Shown piece by piece: positions 29,401-41,432 of a stretch of 49,403 bases of DNA. Below the pieces are notes generated by a model, which was not told the origin of the DNA, did no database searches, and saw only the letters and a program-made list of their open reading frames with translations. The DNA is from Symbiodinium natans (lineage: Eukaryota > Sar > Dinophyceae > Suessiales > Symbiodiniaceae), in the NCBI GenBank assembly GCA_905221605.1, contig CAJNDS010000189.1:152501-201903 (forward strand), written 5' to 3'. The position numbers and the translations under genes were made by a program. The number at the start of each line of letters is the position of its first letter. Position 1 is the stretch's first letter.

Positions 29401-30290
29401 GTGTGAGCCCCCCCAACAGTTTCCGAAAGCTCAGCGAAAACTCTGCTGATCATGGTCGTGCACCGCCGAGGCAGCAGCAAACTGATGCTTTAAATCATCA
29501 AGCCGCGGGAGCCAAGCCCTGCCAAAAGCCCCGGATGCAAGCTGAGGCATTTGTCTCCAAGCAGGGAAAGTCCAAGCCCTTGAAGTCCTTTAAACTTTAA
29601 CACTCAGTCTCTTCCTGTCGGGTGGGTTTGGGGACAGCTGGTGAAGTTTCAGCGGGGGTGACACTGCAGCAGTTTCGTTTGAGCGCTTCAGCTGTACACC
29701 CTCGCAGAAGAAACCAGCAAGTCCTGGCACAGTTGGTAGCTCTGAGAGCTTTCAGAAATGCTTTTAAACGCTTTTCTGAGCTTGTCAGACTGCCTCAAGC
29801 CGTCTTCGGATTTCAGGGTTTGCTGCTGACAGAGGCGAGACTCTCTCAGCAGATGGCGCTGCAACCGGCCAGGCCAATGTACAAAGCCAGCAGATGCTTC
29901 TTAGCGAACAAAAGCTGGGCTTCTTATTCAAGCACGCTATCACTTAAGTCTTGCTCAATGGAAACTGACGGACACCAGCAGCTGCGGCAGTTGTTGCCTT
30001 TGTCAGAAAGCGTGTGGTAGTATTGTGGGCCTTGGGGGGTTTCTCAGGTTGGCCTGGCTTGACCTGACCTCGGCCACGAGCAGCCAAGAGCGGCCAAGGC
30101 CACAAAGCTGCGAAGCGCACCGGAGTGGATTGCGGGCCAAGTTGCGGGAATATCAGGGACTCCTAAGGAATTGACAGAGGCGGGGACTGCTGGCAAGCGG
30201 GTGCACGCTCTTACTTCGTGGCGGCTTCGTCCCATCCAGCTCAAGCAATTAACTGCAAGTGATCATGCGACTGTCTGCAATACTTGTAAG
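29401..30290 (+). other. Possible continuation of decayed coding sequence
   Basis: Successive plus-strand frames with protein-like composition follow. Over 29640-30018 the frame contains QQVLAQLVALRAFRNAFKRF. Over about 30060-30340 another contains EWIAGQVAGISGTPKELTEA, then GTAGKRVHALTSW. Each is in a different frame without splice sites. They could be remnants of one gene or a retroelement; I cannot name it. Confidence 0.25.
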
Positions 30291-30506
30291 GCCTCGAGAC
30301 ACTACACATGCGCTACGCACTGTCCTGGGTCGAGGTCATGATTCTTGGATTGCGGAAGACATTGGTTGGAAAGGAAAGCCGAAAGTCGTAACATAGAAAA
30401 GCAACCTAAACATACCTGAATGCATTGTGCAACTACGAGTGCCCAAATAAAGCAAGCAAACAACATCACGCTTTCAGGCCTTTAGCAACATGTAAAGCTT
30501 GACAGA

Positions 30507-30786
30507 ATGCCTGACAATGCCCACCGGAATATGAGGCCAGCCGAAGCCAACTTGGACATCCGCAAGACACAGCATGCGTCAATGTTCGTCATGATTGCCC
30601 CATCAACGGGAGCCTTTGCACCCGAGCTGCTGCAACGGCCAGTGACGACGGTCCCGGGCCTCAGGGCATTTCGGGGCACTGCGGAAGTAAGGCTAAGAAG
30701 GCTCGTGAAGCTTGCCAGCATTTGTTAGCCCGTGACGCGCTCCATTCTCAGCTTAGAGCATGTAGGTCACCATCTGAGTCTACTCA
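30507..30786 (+). CDS. Candidate exon ending at GTGAGT
   Basis: An ATG frame (30507-30728) begins MPDNAHRNMRPAEANLDIRK. A second frame is open from 30515 to 31051 and contains GSKAKKAREACQHLLARDAL just before a donor ACTCAG|GTGAGT at 30787. The late part of the second frame is the most convincing. Either an indel separates the two or only one is real. Confidence 0.3.
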
Positions 30787-31051
30787 GGTGAGTTCCACGT
30801 ATGGACATCAAACAGCACTGCCAACGTCCGTGCTCTCTGGCAGTGGTCAGAGAGAGACGACCATGCAGAATCTACTGTTACAAGGATCGATGTACGTCAT
30901 ATCATCATATCATGATGATCAACTGTTCAGGGCATCCATTCAGCAGATGTTCAATCGCCAGAGGTGCACCTACACTAGAAGGTCGGGTGAAGCAGCATCC
31001 AAGGTCCGGAAACCGAAAGCAGCAATTTCAGCTGTTAAGCTGCTTCCCTGA

Positions 31052-31745
31052 CAATTAGCATTTGGTTCCTGTCAGAAGTGAGGAAGGGTGAGGGGTGCAG
31101 GGGCGAACGCCGCGAGGGCTTTGCATTTGCGGCTCGTTTGGTCCTGGTCGCGATTCGATGTGCAAGTCCTTGTCAGTAGAATGGCTCGCCGTGGGTATAT
31201 GTGATTTGGATATCATGGTCTTCCTGGTAGCCATGTGCAGCCATGGGTACTGCATGATATTGGCAAGGCTGGCCTGCTCAGGTGGCTTTTTGTGCTTTGC
31301 ATTTGGGCGCCGGTGGCATCACTCTTCGAGGCCCACGAACGTGCACGGTATCGATGGAAGCCGTGACCGGTATGGGGAGCTCTGCTCGGGCCATTGCATC
31401 CCTGTCCCTCCCAGCAAAAGTTCTACTGCGTGATTGTTCGTAGTGGCATGATCTGGGCCGAAATGGGTCTGTTCCGTTGAGACGTTCAACATTCATGCCG
31501 TCCCGATAGTCCCGAGCACATGATAGAAGAAGGATGCTTTCCAGATCCAGAAGCAGCTCTCAGGTTTGGAAGCTTTTTGAAAATAACCAACAGCCCAAAT
31601 TGTTCACCCATATGCCCACTTTACGCCTCGACAGCTCCCAATCTGAAGCCATGCTGGAGACGAGGCCTGCCGTTTGCTCACGCGCATCCAGGCTTTCTGC
31701 GGTTGAGGCCTAGTTGGCGACCTGTGGCGATTTGAGGGTTGACTT
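31052..31745. other. No supported gene
   Basis: Short ORFs only, no repeats and no splice-bounded frame that stands out. Confidence 0.4.
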
Positions 31746-32544
31746 ATGACACGTGACTCCGATGTATTGTGCTGGGGTTCGGCATTGCCGAATAATCTGT
31801 CATCGCAGCAAGAGTACAACAACACCCTATGGTGCTTGCTGCAAGAGCTGCCAAGTAATTTAGCATTTCTGCAGGCCGGCAATCGCATACGGAAGCGCGC
31901 TCAGGAGCTCATCAAGTTGCTTGGTTGCCATTTCCGTCCGGTTTGGAAATCCCTTTCAGCATGGTAGCTGCCGCTACGCCCGAGCTAACGGCTGCCCGGC
32001 CAGGAAGAATGGGCAAGGTATCGTGTTCAGCACCTTGCCAGCAGCCAGTATCTTTCCAGCAGGTCCACAACTTGTATCTGTCTGGGACAAGACTCACAAT
32101 CAACTGAGAAATCCTTGTGTGCTGCCCCCTGCAGTAGAGCCAACCCCTGTAAAATCATCAGCGTCAGTATGTCTGAGCAAACTGGAAGCCTTTTTTCCGT
32201 CATTGTGGGGCACAGCCTACTGGAAGCACATGCGGCAGTCGATTCAGCCCATGAAAGTGGTGTCGAACGCGGAAACCCCTAACACGGCTAAAACAACTGG
32301 CCAACCCAGTTCAGCTGCGACTGGTGACAGGTTCAGCGACACCAGGCTGCATGGACACAGCAAGACGTGTTGCAGACTGTTGCAGCTATGTGTGCATGCT
32401 GAGGCTATCTGCTTTGTTTTGGACTCAATGCTTGCGCTTGTCTTGTTCTTGGTGGCACTTCCTATGCCGCGAACTCGGGGGAGCTGGAACTATGCGCATG
32501 CCAATCTTCGATGCACACGTGGGAATTCAGATCACTGCCTCTAG
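31746..32544 (+). CDS. Candidate ORFs, possibly one frameshifted gene
   Basis: An ATG frame at 31746-31967 contains CLLQELPSNLAFLQAGNRIR and KRAQELIKLLG. A second plus frame (31921-32544, 207 codons) contains VWDKTHNQLRNPCVLPP, a Ser/Thr-rich linker, and a hydrophobic segment CFVLDSMLALVLFLVALPM. The frames overlap by 47 bases. No family is recognised; it may be one gene with an indel or two exons. Confidence 0.3.
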
Positions 32545-33990
32545 GACTCTAGGGACTCTAGGGTCAGGAGCAAATCGGCTTTGCCTCTTGGTTCCCACAG
32601 CCCCGGAACATTGGAAAAAATCGCAACGAGGTTTGGACTCACGGCTGCCGGCCGCTTTCGTTGTGCCCTTTCCAGCTGGACACCAAGCTGTGGCTCGGCA
32701 TCCTCTGATCGCTGCTTTTCTCAGGCCCATGTGGACCGTCTCAACAATCGCGACTAGCTTCGATCACTGAGGATTTCATTCAGGCCTCCTATAGGGCAGT
32801 TGCGCCAAACTCCCTGGCAAAAGACGTGCACCCACTTGGCTATTTTTTGGAGCACCGGAAGCCGATGAACAGATACCAATCTATCGTCCCAGCAGCTGTC
32901 ATACTGACGACATGTTCTCGAAACCTGTGCAGGGTGAACCGCGCAGAATCGACAGGAGAAATGTGCATCAACATGACAGAATGAAGCACCTCAAAGTCTT
33001 CACATCCAGACTGCGTCAAGCGCACAAACTTTGCTTGAAGCAGAAACCTGCATCAAGTATGGTTTACATGAAGGAATAACGTCCAATGAGGGTCCTTTTC
33101 AAGCGGCGGTTCCATCGCTCAGTAGACTGACGTCAACTTCGTAGACTTCTGAATGGACATTCTGGTTGGCTTGAGCAGGCTGTCGGACAAGCAGTGAGCG
33201 TGAACATAGCTTTGCTTGTCACAAGGATGTGTTTAGATATCTTTACTTGCATTCTTGGCAACATGAAAGCAAAGGTTAGAATGGCGGGCGGGTGTTAAAG
33301 CTGCAAGAAAATCAAACATGTGGCTCTGGCTCGGCCCGAAAGGGTGCAACGATACTTGGCTTGCGACAGGAGTAGTGGAAGTGAGCAGAGGACCTGTGCA
33401 AGCCAGCTTAGATAAACTCTTCACGCACATGTGATGACCTCCCCATGAGACGCAACGGCTCCAGATGGCAAAGACATGGCTGGCATGGGGTGTTCTGCAA
33501 AAGTGCTGTGGCTTGTCACATCTCAGGCTCGGCTACTTCACGGCCGTCTATTTAAGCTACGGCACGTTGTGTTATCCGCTGACGCCTGGCTGAAATCACG
33601 GTCGTTGTTGCTATAAGAGTCAGAGTAAAGTTGGCGCCGGGCAAGTCTACATAAGGCGACTGCTGACTTGTGACAGCGAATCGATGGAAACTGCAGCAAC
33701 TTCATCTAGCCAGTTGCGCATGCCCATACTATCAGCGATTATCAGCGAACCTTGCATGCTCGCTATTTAGCCTCATTATGCGAGGCAGCTCGGAGCTGCC
33801 GTGGCGCTGGCCCCAAAGTTCAGCCGGAGCTTCAAAGCGCTAAAGTCGCGCACGGGGCTTCCTGGCAGAGGATGCTTCAAGGCACGATGTTCGATAAAGC
33901 TTTACAGTTCGCAGATGTTTATCTGGGGGTCCTCCAGCTGTTTCCTTCTACTTTGCTCTTGATTCCTCTGGAAAGCCTGATTGCATGCAG
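32545..33990. other. No clear gene
   Basis: An 11-bp duplication (ACTCTAGGG twice near 32545-32565) is seen. The frame 33752-33990 reads as protein-like (SWQRMLQGTMFDKALQFADV) and could be an exon upstream of 33991, but no acceptor or donor was fixed. Confidence 0.35.
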
Positions 33991-34065
33991 CTTTCAAGCC
34001 TCATCTCCCAGAAGCCAGTGGATCAAATGGACAGTAGAACCCATGTTGGGATTGTCGGATTTAAG
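33991..34065 (+). CDS. Candidate internal exon, 25 codons
   Basis: Acceptor TTGCATGCAG and donor TTTAAG|GTAAGG bound exactly 25 codons, beginning LSSLISQKPVDQMDSRTHVG and ending IVGFK, phase 0 at both ends. The donor is near-consensus. No family is recognised. Confidence 0.4.
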
Positions 34066-34383
34066 GTAAGGATGAGCTACATTGCTTGTGGGGTGTTTTG
34101 GCCTTGTAGAACACCTATGCGGAAAAAAGTATGTCAGGTCAAGGAATGTTGGGGTACTAGCTTAATTCTTCCCGAGCCTTTATCCTCCCAAGGATTAACC
34201 CTCAAAGCCAGTTTTTTCCTGTTCTCCTGCTTAGTATGCCTTTCATTCTATTTCATCTGGTTATGTCTTTCAATTTCTTGGCTACGCGGCAAAGTGAAGC
34301 GAGGAACCAGAAGGAACTGGAAGACAAGAATGACAGGAAAAGAGACGGCTTGATTTCTTACACTTTTACCACTAGGCCAAATC

Positions 34384-34435
34384 AAAAAAAAAAAAATATA
34401 TATATATATATACATGTGTATATATATATATATAG
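34384..34435. repeat. A-run and (TA)n microsatellite
   Basis: An A13 run passes into TA repeats, interrupted once by CATGTG. Confidence 0.95.
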
Positions 34436-34666
34436 ATGTATACACAGGCCTCAGGGACCTGACCCCCAGCCAGGCCAGGGTTTCTGTGGGAATCCAGGTT
34501 TCAGACCTGCGGCGGAATCATGCGGAATACAGATTTTGGAGGTTTCAGGCCCCGAAGAAGACAAAGTGGAGGGCTGGAGGTCAGGGCGCCCAAAAACCGA
34601 AGGTTTCGCGGCCTGGCCGGAGTTCTGTTGGGTTAAGGGGGTGGTGAAGGAAGGCTCAGGGTCCGC

Positions 34667-34681
34667 GGGGGGGGGGGGGGG
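34667..34681. repeat. Poly-G tract
   Basis: A run of 15 G follows a G-rich, telomere-like decayed region. Confidence 0.9.
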
Positions 34682-35033
34682 ATTCAGGGTTTGAGGGTTC
34701 TGTGGCTTCTGAGTTTCAAGTATTTGGGCCTTCGACCATGTCAAGGAAAGGTGGAGGCTTGGGGGGAGAGGTTGGGGCGTAAGTTCCTTTGGTGTTTAGA
34801 AATGGGCCGGAGGGATTTGCAGGGATTATTTTAAAAGATTGGGCACAAAACACTAGGGCACCCTAACTTTCTTAACTAAAAGGTAACCGCAACTCGTACA
34901 CTTGAAATCGCAAGTGACACCTGCTAAAGATCAATTTGCAAAAAGGAAGACCAGGCAGATGACCGTTACCGAGTGTTCGCAAGCGTCACAAGCCCCGACC
35001 ACATGCACGAATATGAACGCACCGGCACGTGCC

Positions 35034-35276
35034 CTATCTGCCTGCCATGAAGATGCCGAGCACGGACGCCAAAAAGACATCCGACAGAATGGGCGCAATG
35101 ATGTCCTGGTCTGCATGCTTCAGAGCAGCCATGCCAATGTGTTTGTTCCAAGGGTTTCCAAGAGAACGCTGCAGTTTGGTTCCAAGAAAAGGCATGATGA
35201 AATCTGTCTGGCACAAGAAGCCGAGGCTCAACTGGTTCATGGCGAGCGCCTGGCTGCTGATTCTTGTTGCTGCCAG
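35034..35276 (-). CDS. Candidate exon of a membrane protein
   Basis: On the minus strand an acceptor (TGCT-TGGGAGCAG) at 35277 opens an in-frame stretch with ALAMNQLSLGFLCQTDFIMP, then FLGTKLQRSLGNPWNKH and PILSDVFLASVLGIFMAG. The last block is a hydrophobic segment. The exon could end at a GC donor after GCAG (35042) or run to the TAG at 35034. No family is recognised. Plus-strand ORFs over it are Met/Lys-rich shadows. Confidence 0.35.
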   Translation of the reverse strand: MAATRISSQALAMNQLSLGFLCQTDFIMPFLGTKLQRSLGNPWNKHIGMAALKHADQDIIAPILSDVFLASVLGIFMAGR

Positions 35277-37240
35277 CTGCTCCCAAGCATTCCAAGGCTG
35301 AACCCACAAACCAGTAGACTCAGGGCTGGGTGAGCATCTCAAGGGATGAGGCGGTGACAGATGGTCTGCGTGTTGAGCTGAGGCCTGGTTGCGGTGATGA
35401 CTGGGATTATCCTAGCCTTGGCGCTATGCCCGGCTATTCCAAAGTATGCAGTTTGAAGAGTGCACATCTCTGCTTCGTAAAGTGCTTGCAAAAAGCCCGT
35501 GACGCGGGCGACGTCCAAGCTTTTCGACCAGTCCAGCGCATGTTGAATCCCTTCGCACTGGCCTGATTGGATGTGGTCAATGCTCCGACAGCTGCGGAAG
35601 CTGCTGCTGGCACGGACAGTCAAAAAGGACTGCCTAGTGTGGTGGAGGATATTCTTTGACGGACAACGTCAGCTGAAATCCGATGTAGCATGCAGAGCGC
35701 TTGGACTCGAAGGGTCCTTGCTGCCCGAGATGACAGCGCTGCTCAGCCTTAAAAAGAGCAAAGCTTCACTTGCGCGAGGCGCTGCAGAGGCGCGGTGATT
35801 TAACGAGATCGCGTCGGAGTACAGGGTAGGTCAAAGGGACGGGCTGGGCTTCAAACTCAAGCAGAAAAGCAAGAACGAGAGGTGTCCACATGTCCTCCAT
35901 GCAATGTGCTTTGATATGCTGGCCCCCTCGGCGGTGTGCATTTAGCCGTTGTGTGATGCATGCAGAGTTCCATATTGTTAATATGCGAAGATCATATTCC
36001 CATGCGCATACAGTACGCGGGCGATGCTTTTGAATCAGCATTCACCATTGCCTCACAACCTAACCGAATCCTAAATTCTTTGGCCAAAGGCCGCTGACCA
36101 TTGGTGGCGGCCGTCTACCAGAGATCAGAGGATGCCTCGTGTCAGCATCTCCACGTCTGAGCTGCTAGCTCCGGATCCTTGCATTTCTGCCATGCTGCAT
36201 CAGTGATGCAGAGAAGCAAAAGGCTGGCAGCGTACCGCACTACACACTACGTTTTTACAGCTGTCAAAAAGCATTGCACCAGCCGCACGGGAGGCTCCGA
36301 AGAACAGAAGAAAGGGGAGAGCTTGGCAGAACGCAGTTGTCCCCGGAAATCCCCCCCATCCCCCTCCTATGGTGGTCGTCTTCTGGTGCGCAGAAACGTG
36401 CCGCAAAGAACGGAATCGAACAAGGCAACCAGGATGAAAGCATCAAAGAAGACGTTCTAACCTAAGAGTGCTGTCAGTGATGACAAAGAAAATAGCCACC
36501 TGCACGTGAGTGGCATTAAAAGTTGACAAGTGCAAGCCCATGCCTGACACACTTGTCACTTGTCATAAGTCGTGTCATGGTTTTCAGATGCCGGGGCACT
36601 GGAACATACTGGAACACAGTGAGGGGGAACTGGCCTCTAAAGGGCGATGCGATGCCCCCAGCATCCGCGTAGGAGCAATGGTCATGATGGCTGCTAAACT
36701 CAGGGCTGAGCTGCCTCCTAAACTACCGCGCGCCGGTGTTTCGCTATACTTGGCCAGGATCTCTTGCGGCTTCCAACAGCCGATCTCAGTTTCGAAGCCG
36801 GAGGCGGATCCCAAGTTCAGTGTAGGCCGAATCTCGAAGGCTTGAGTTTGTGTATGTGGCTTTGGAAGCTGCTGAGCATGTTGAGGCTCTTGGTGGCTCG
36901 TGTGGCGTCTGTGAGTACGAGAGCATTGTCAGAGCATGTCAGAGCACTCCAAGCTCTCCAAAGCCCCATTGCTGTGGCACAGTGTGTAGCACCAGCACCA
37001 GAGTTGTGTGAAGTATTTTGCACCGTTAAGTTGACATTCGTTTTTGCAGGTGTGTATGGATGAAAAGCTAAGCAGAAAAGGGTGTGGTTCAAGACGAGAT
37101 ACCCTGTACTACTCCATTGCACACAACTATGCATGGCTCCGTCGCTGTTCGGCGTTCAGTGCTTCAGCGCCAGTGTGCAATCAAAAAGACAGTGTGTCCC
37201 AACCCCAGTGATGTAACTTGATTGGCTTGCTCTTCAGCAG
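35277..37240. other. No clear gene
   Basis: Frames at 35330-35566 and 35571-35798 (plus), 35339-35623 and 35766-36041 (minus) and 36510-36845 (plus) all look partly protein-like, without decisive splice sites. Strand cannot be chosen. Confidence 0.35.
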
Positions 37241-37275
37241 ACGGCCTTAGCAGCAAAGTAGAAACAAAAGGTGGC

Positions 37276-38493
37276 ATGGCGGCCCAAACGGCCCAAACGG
37301 CCCAAACATGGGCTGCTCGAGCTTCCTGCAGCGCCAAGAGCTGGGCGGCTCAGCGCCAAGAGCTCATTTCAAAGGCTGAGGAGCGGAGAGCACACATGGC
37401 CCACGGCCAGCTGACTGAAGAGCACACTTTCCGGCCAGCGGTGGCAGCCAGGCGATCCCGGTGCCATGCCTCCAATGCAAAGTTGGCAGTCAAGACGGTG
37501 AGCACAGTGAGCACGGCCACTCAAACCGAGGCCGAAATGCCCGAAGTGCCTAGAGCTAACTCGTCTCAAGGCCGGACACCCCGCCGGAGCATGAGCCCCA
37601 GCTCGAGACCCCGATCAGGGCGTCTCAGTTTGCCAACAGCAAGCTTTTTGCAGCGTGCTACAAAAGCTCCCAGCATTCCACCAGTATCTCCGGTATCTGT
37701 ACCGCTGCAGAAATGGGGCCTCCAAGGCCTCCAGAATGAGGCTCAGAGCCTAGCGGCCTTGGCATTCGCTGCGGTTGGATCGGTCGCATCGCATGCAGCG
37801 ACTGCAGGGCATGCGTTGCATGCTTCTTCAGTGTCCCAGAACCCTCCAGACGACACATGTGCAGTCCCCTGCAGCCCCGAGCATGCTGGACCAGTGCCTT
37901 GCGCAGTAGACGAGGCACAAGCACGGCCACTTTGTGCACATTCCGTGGAGGATGTGCATTCTAAGATGGCTAAGGCTGCATCGCATCCAGAGGTGGAGAG
38001 GCCGTCTGTGATAGCTGAAGACCCGCCAAGCGATAGAGAAAGCAGCGAAAGCGCTGATGGCGAAATTCCCGCACTTCCCACTGTGCATTTCGAGGATGTC
38101 AGAGTGTCTCAAGCGCCTCTAGGTGGCTGTCGCGTCAGATTCAGTCCTCCACGTCAGATCGATGCCCATGAGCGAGCGGCACCCAGACAGAGAAGACCGA
38201 GCAGCTTTGCCTTTGACTCTCCGAGTTTTGCGCCCGAGTGCGTGCATAGTTCCCACAAGTCACACAACGTTGACCCAGGCAGTGCCATCAAGGCCAAGCC
38301 CTGCAGGTTCTCGTGGGAAGAGGTTGCGCCAGTTAGCGCAGACAGCGGCACGGGTAGCGGCGCGTCCAGTGAAGCTGAGCAGGAGGATGTGGGTGATATG
38401 GGCACAGGTCCCATTCGGTACATGTCCTTCGTGCTTCCACGGGCCACTTCATACAACGAGTCGCTGAAGCAACAAGCGCACCGGGAATCATGA
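37276..38493 (+). CDS. Disordered Ser/Pro/Ala-rich protein, about 405 aa
   Basis: This is the longest non-repeat ORF of the window. The frame is open from 37222; the first ATG is at 37276, giving 405 codons, and an acceptor CTCTTCAG at 37237 could extend it upstream. It starts with a three-fold AQT repeat from a 9-bp DNA repeat. It then has a charged helical part with RQELISKAEERRAHMAHGQL and TEEHTFRPAV, which resembles the E-x-x-TFxP spots seen in some ciliary or cytoskeletal protist proteins (weak inference). Then come Ser/Arg/Pro-rich parts (RRSMSPSSRPRSGRLSLP), an Ala/His-rich stretch and an acidic Ser-rich tail. No domain is recognised. It is likely phosphorylated and unstructured, inferred from composition. 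Confidence 0.65.
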   Translation: MAAQTAQTAQTWAARASCSAKSWAAQRQELISKAEERRAHMAHGQLTEEHTFRPAVAARRSRCHASNAKLAVKTVSTVSTATQTEAEMPEVPRANSSQGRTPRRSMSPSSRPRSGRLSLPTASFLQRATKAPSIPPVSPVSVPLQKWGLQGLQNEAQSLAALAFAAVGSVASHAATAGHALHASSVSQNPPDDTCAVPCSPEHAGPVPCAVDEAQARPLCAHSVEDVHSKMAKAASHPEVERPSVIAEDPPSDRESSESADGEIPALPTVHFEDVRVSQAPLGGCRVRFSPPRQIDAHERAAPRQRRPSSFAFDSPSFAPECVHSSHKSHNVDPGSAIKAKPCRFSWEEVAPVSADSGTGSGASSEAEQEDVGDMGTGPIRYMSFVLPRATSYNESLKQQAHRES

Positions 38494-38540
38494 GGTCTCC
38501 TGAGATTACTGAGCTTGTCAGTTTCCGAACTGTGCTGCAG

Positions 38541-38757
38541 TCCACGCCTGTCCACCTGGGACAGGATCGTGCAAGCAGACGACACGTTTCGACTGCAAAA
38601 TTGCCAATTCTGCGGGAGTCCTGACAGGGAATGTGATTTTGGGCTTAGAGGGCAAAAGAAGAAACTCTGCAGCGACTGGCAATTTGCGCATCCGACTTCA
38701 GAAGCGCAGCTCCTGTCGTCCTTCTGGCACCTAGACCGCAATCATATTGGAGTGTAG
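38541..38757 (+). CDS. Candidate exon with CxxC motif
   Basis: An acceptor-like TGTGCTGCAG precedes a frame open to TAG. It encodes DDTFRLQNCQFCGSPDREC and then a Lys-rich RGQKKKLCSDWQFAHP, a possible zinc-binding Cys set (C-x2-C-x6-C). It lies 48 bases after the end of the long ORF. No family is assigned. Confidence 0.3.
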
Positions 38758-39547
38758 CCCCTTTCACCACCTTTGCCCGACAATTGGATGAAACAATAGT
38801 GTTTTGTAGCCAGCTTTAGCCAGCAGGATGTGCAGTGTTTCACATGGCAACTCGGCGTCGGACAGGCCTTTAAGGGCCACAGGTTTGTCGGAATCCGATT
38901 GCATGCGAACAAGACCTTGCCAGTGTTTGAGGCTTTTTGAAATCAGGCTATGTTGAAAACACACTTCGGCACTCCCAGGTTTAGTCAAAGGACTTGCAAT
39001 TATGTGACGTTGTGAACCCTGCAACTTTGGAGTTGAGGTCTCTGTTGTGCTTGGCATTGCAGTTGTGCACAGTCAGTCTTGCCACATCAAAATCTATGAA
39101 GCTGAAGTACTGAGACCTAGAGGGTTTCCGTTTTGCAGTGCGTCATGGCCTTTCACTTGCCAGAGGTGGCTTTCAGGGTCCAAAGCCGCCCAAGCGTCTC
39201 CTTCGCAATGCAAAACATCCTGGAACACATGACTCGTGGTCGTAACGGAAGGGCGTCCCCCTCGGAGGATCCTCGTTCTCTTCACTGTATCTGCTGCAAA
39301 TAATGTGGCAAAGGGGGGGGGAGACGAGTATCCCACTTTGTCTAATGGGGTCAGGATGGTTGCGGTGCAACACCCGCGTTCATTGGAAACTTGTGCAGTT
39401 TGTCAATCTTTGCATCTTCGGAAGTCGCTGTCCAGGTTCCAGACTCTAGACTTCTCTAGACTGGCTCCAGGTGCTACGACCCGGAGCGCGAACATCATGC
39501 TTGGGCCTTATATAAGTTCTGGATCATCACTTTCCAGTAGCTTGCAG

Positions 39548-39628
39548 GTGGATGAGCCCTTGGAGTGGATCAAATTCCACGGCCGGAACAATATTGAACG
39601 GATTGCAGCTAGCATCCTGAATGTTTAG
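39548..39628 (+). CDS. Candidate last exon, 26 codons
   Basis: An acceptor (TAGCTTGCAG|G) opens VDEPLEWIKFHGRNNIERIA followed by ASILNV and TAG, phase 0. The composition is protein-like and the acceptor is good. The upstream exon is not identified. Confidence 0.35.
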   Translation: MDEPLEWIKFHGRNNIERIAASILNV

Positions 39629-40233
39629 GTTATCATCATGATTGCAGGCAGTGGTGGTTTTGGAGGTTTTTTGCGGGCAAGGGATCCTTCAACTGCTCAA
39701 TCGTGCCTCATGCTATCTGTTGTGCTCGCCACGTCATACGGCGAGCCAAACCTCTGGACGAACACCTGCTAGACAGGAACGGGCGGACAAGCAATGCTTG
39801 CCCCGCAGCGGGGGGTAGGCACAAGCGCTGAACAATTTCCCAGAACAGCCCCCAATTGTGAAGTCGACCAACCTGGTCTTGCACTAAACCAATGCGAACA
39901 CAGGCGGTCACGCTGCTTTTGACTTCGCAAGTTCACCAGCTCTCTTGGTGACCTACGGCATGGCGTCCGGTCGGACCGCGCAGCAACCTAAGAGCTACTG
40001 CACGAAACTACCGTGTGCAAAGGCACAAGTCTAGCTCCATACTTGAGCCAAAATTGTTGGCATTGAAACGAATTACAAAACTGAACCTGCACAGGAAAGT
40101 GCTACTGAGCTGCAGTTGCACATGCACTCATGCTGGCTCACATACTACGAAATCCTATGGAATTCCAGGAATTCCGGCGATGTATACCGAAATTCTAGGA
40201 AAAACCGTCAAAATGGTAGATCTTTGGGCGGGT
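39629..40233. other. No supported gene
   Basis: Short ORFs only. A small GGAATTCC-type palindrome region (GGAATTCCAGGAATTCC) is present near 40160. Confidence 0.4.
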
Positions 40234-40305
40234 ACATATATATATATATCTATATATATATATGTGTGTGTGTGTGCGTATGTAGATACATATATATATA
40301 TATAG
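40234..40305. repeat. (TA)n / (TG)n microsatellites
   Basis: Two TA runs flank a TG run. Confidence 0.95.
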
Positions 40306-40336
40306 AAAATTATATAAATTACAAAAATATTTTTAT

Positions 40337-40520
40337 GTGTTTTATATTTATACTTCTATTTATACTTCTATTTCTATTTCTATTTCTATGTCTATTTCTA
40401 TTTCTATTGGAGTTTCTGTTTCTATTTCTATATTTATATTTATATTTGTATTTCGGTTTCTAGTATATTTATATCTATATTTATATTTATATCTATATTT
40501 ATATTTATATTCATCTTTTT
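40337..40520. repeat. Hexanucleotide array (TTTCTA / TTTATA)n
   Basis: About 30 tandem hexamers begin as TTTATA/CTTCTA, pass to TTTCTA, and then return to TTTATA/TTTATC. Confidence 0.9.
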
Positions 40521-41153
40521 GTTTATTTATTTACATATGTACACACAAACACGCATGCACACAACTCTGTCTGTTTTCCATGGTTTTTTTGGTTTCTTCT
40601 GGATGCATCCTCTTATGTTCCTGATCCCCCGTTCTGGCAGTTATTGGCAGTTAGTGACACCCGGCCCGTGAGGGCTGGGCATTGCTCGGAAGTGGGATTC
40701 TTGTGCCGGCATCAAGTGCTGCTCTGCGCAACCCGGCCGCGCAAACATGCTGTGAGTTGTGAGCGCCCGTCTCAGATAAGGCGCGTAAGGGGATGCTGTG
40801 CAGTTCGCTGGCCGAGCCGAGATCAGGCTGTTGGCAATAGGGTGGGAACTCAGAATCTCCCGTCTGCGAATTTCTTAATGTGTTGAGAATGATCTTTGCA
40901 GGACACACAATTTTGTACAAGGTAGCTGAGAACGGTTTCCAAAACGATGTTGACTGCTTTCTTTTGAAACCGTGATGCCGTTCTGGACCTGTTGAGACTA
41001 TTGAAACCGGTTCTCGGCAATGTCGTGATTGCCCATGAAAAGCCCATGAACCCAGATTCACCTGCGGCTGGCTGAGACCCAGATGCGGGCGCTAGCTGAT
41101 GGAATGGCATTGAAATGCGAGCTGCATAGACATCCAGGCAAGCCCTAGAGTCC

Positions 41154-41432
41154 ATGAAGGCTCTACGCAGCAGCAAGTTCGATGATCCTCGTTATTTCCG
41201 CACCAACGCTAAGGCTAGTGCAGGAGACTCTGGCAAGCAAGTGATGATGTGGAATGGATTTGGACTTGCAGTCACCAGTTGCAAGAAGCAGATTCGGGCA
41301 CTTGAATTTGTTGCCCAGGAGTCTCGGGCCGGTGCAACACAATCCATGACACACGGCAAGTCAGTGACGTTCCAAGTGCAACATGGGAAAGGCGAAGAGT
41401 TATTGTCCACGCGACTAGTGGCTAGCCGCTAA
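41154..41432 (+). CDS. Candidate ORF, 92 aa, unknown
   Basis: An ATG frame ending in TAA encodes a polar, basic protein with RSSKFDDPRYFRTNAKASAG and SCKKQIRALEFVAQESRAG. No membrane segment and no motif recognised. Minus-strand ORFs over it are Cys/Pro-rich and less protein-like. Confidence 0.35.
   Translation: MKALRSSKFDDPRYFRTNAKASAGDSGKQVMMWNGFGLAVTSCKKQIRALEFVAQESRAGATQSMTHGKSVTFQVQHGKGEELLSTRLVASR

Noticed and set aside
34902-35333. 143-codon plus ORF
   Set aside because: The minus strand of the same bases has a better hydrophobic, splice-bounded exon; the plus product looks like a shadow.
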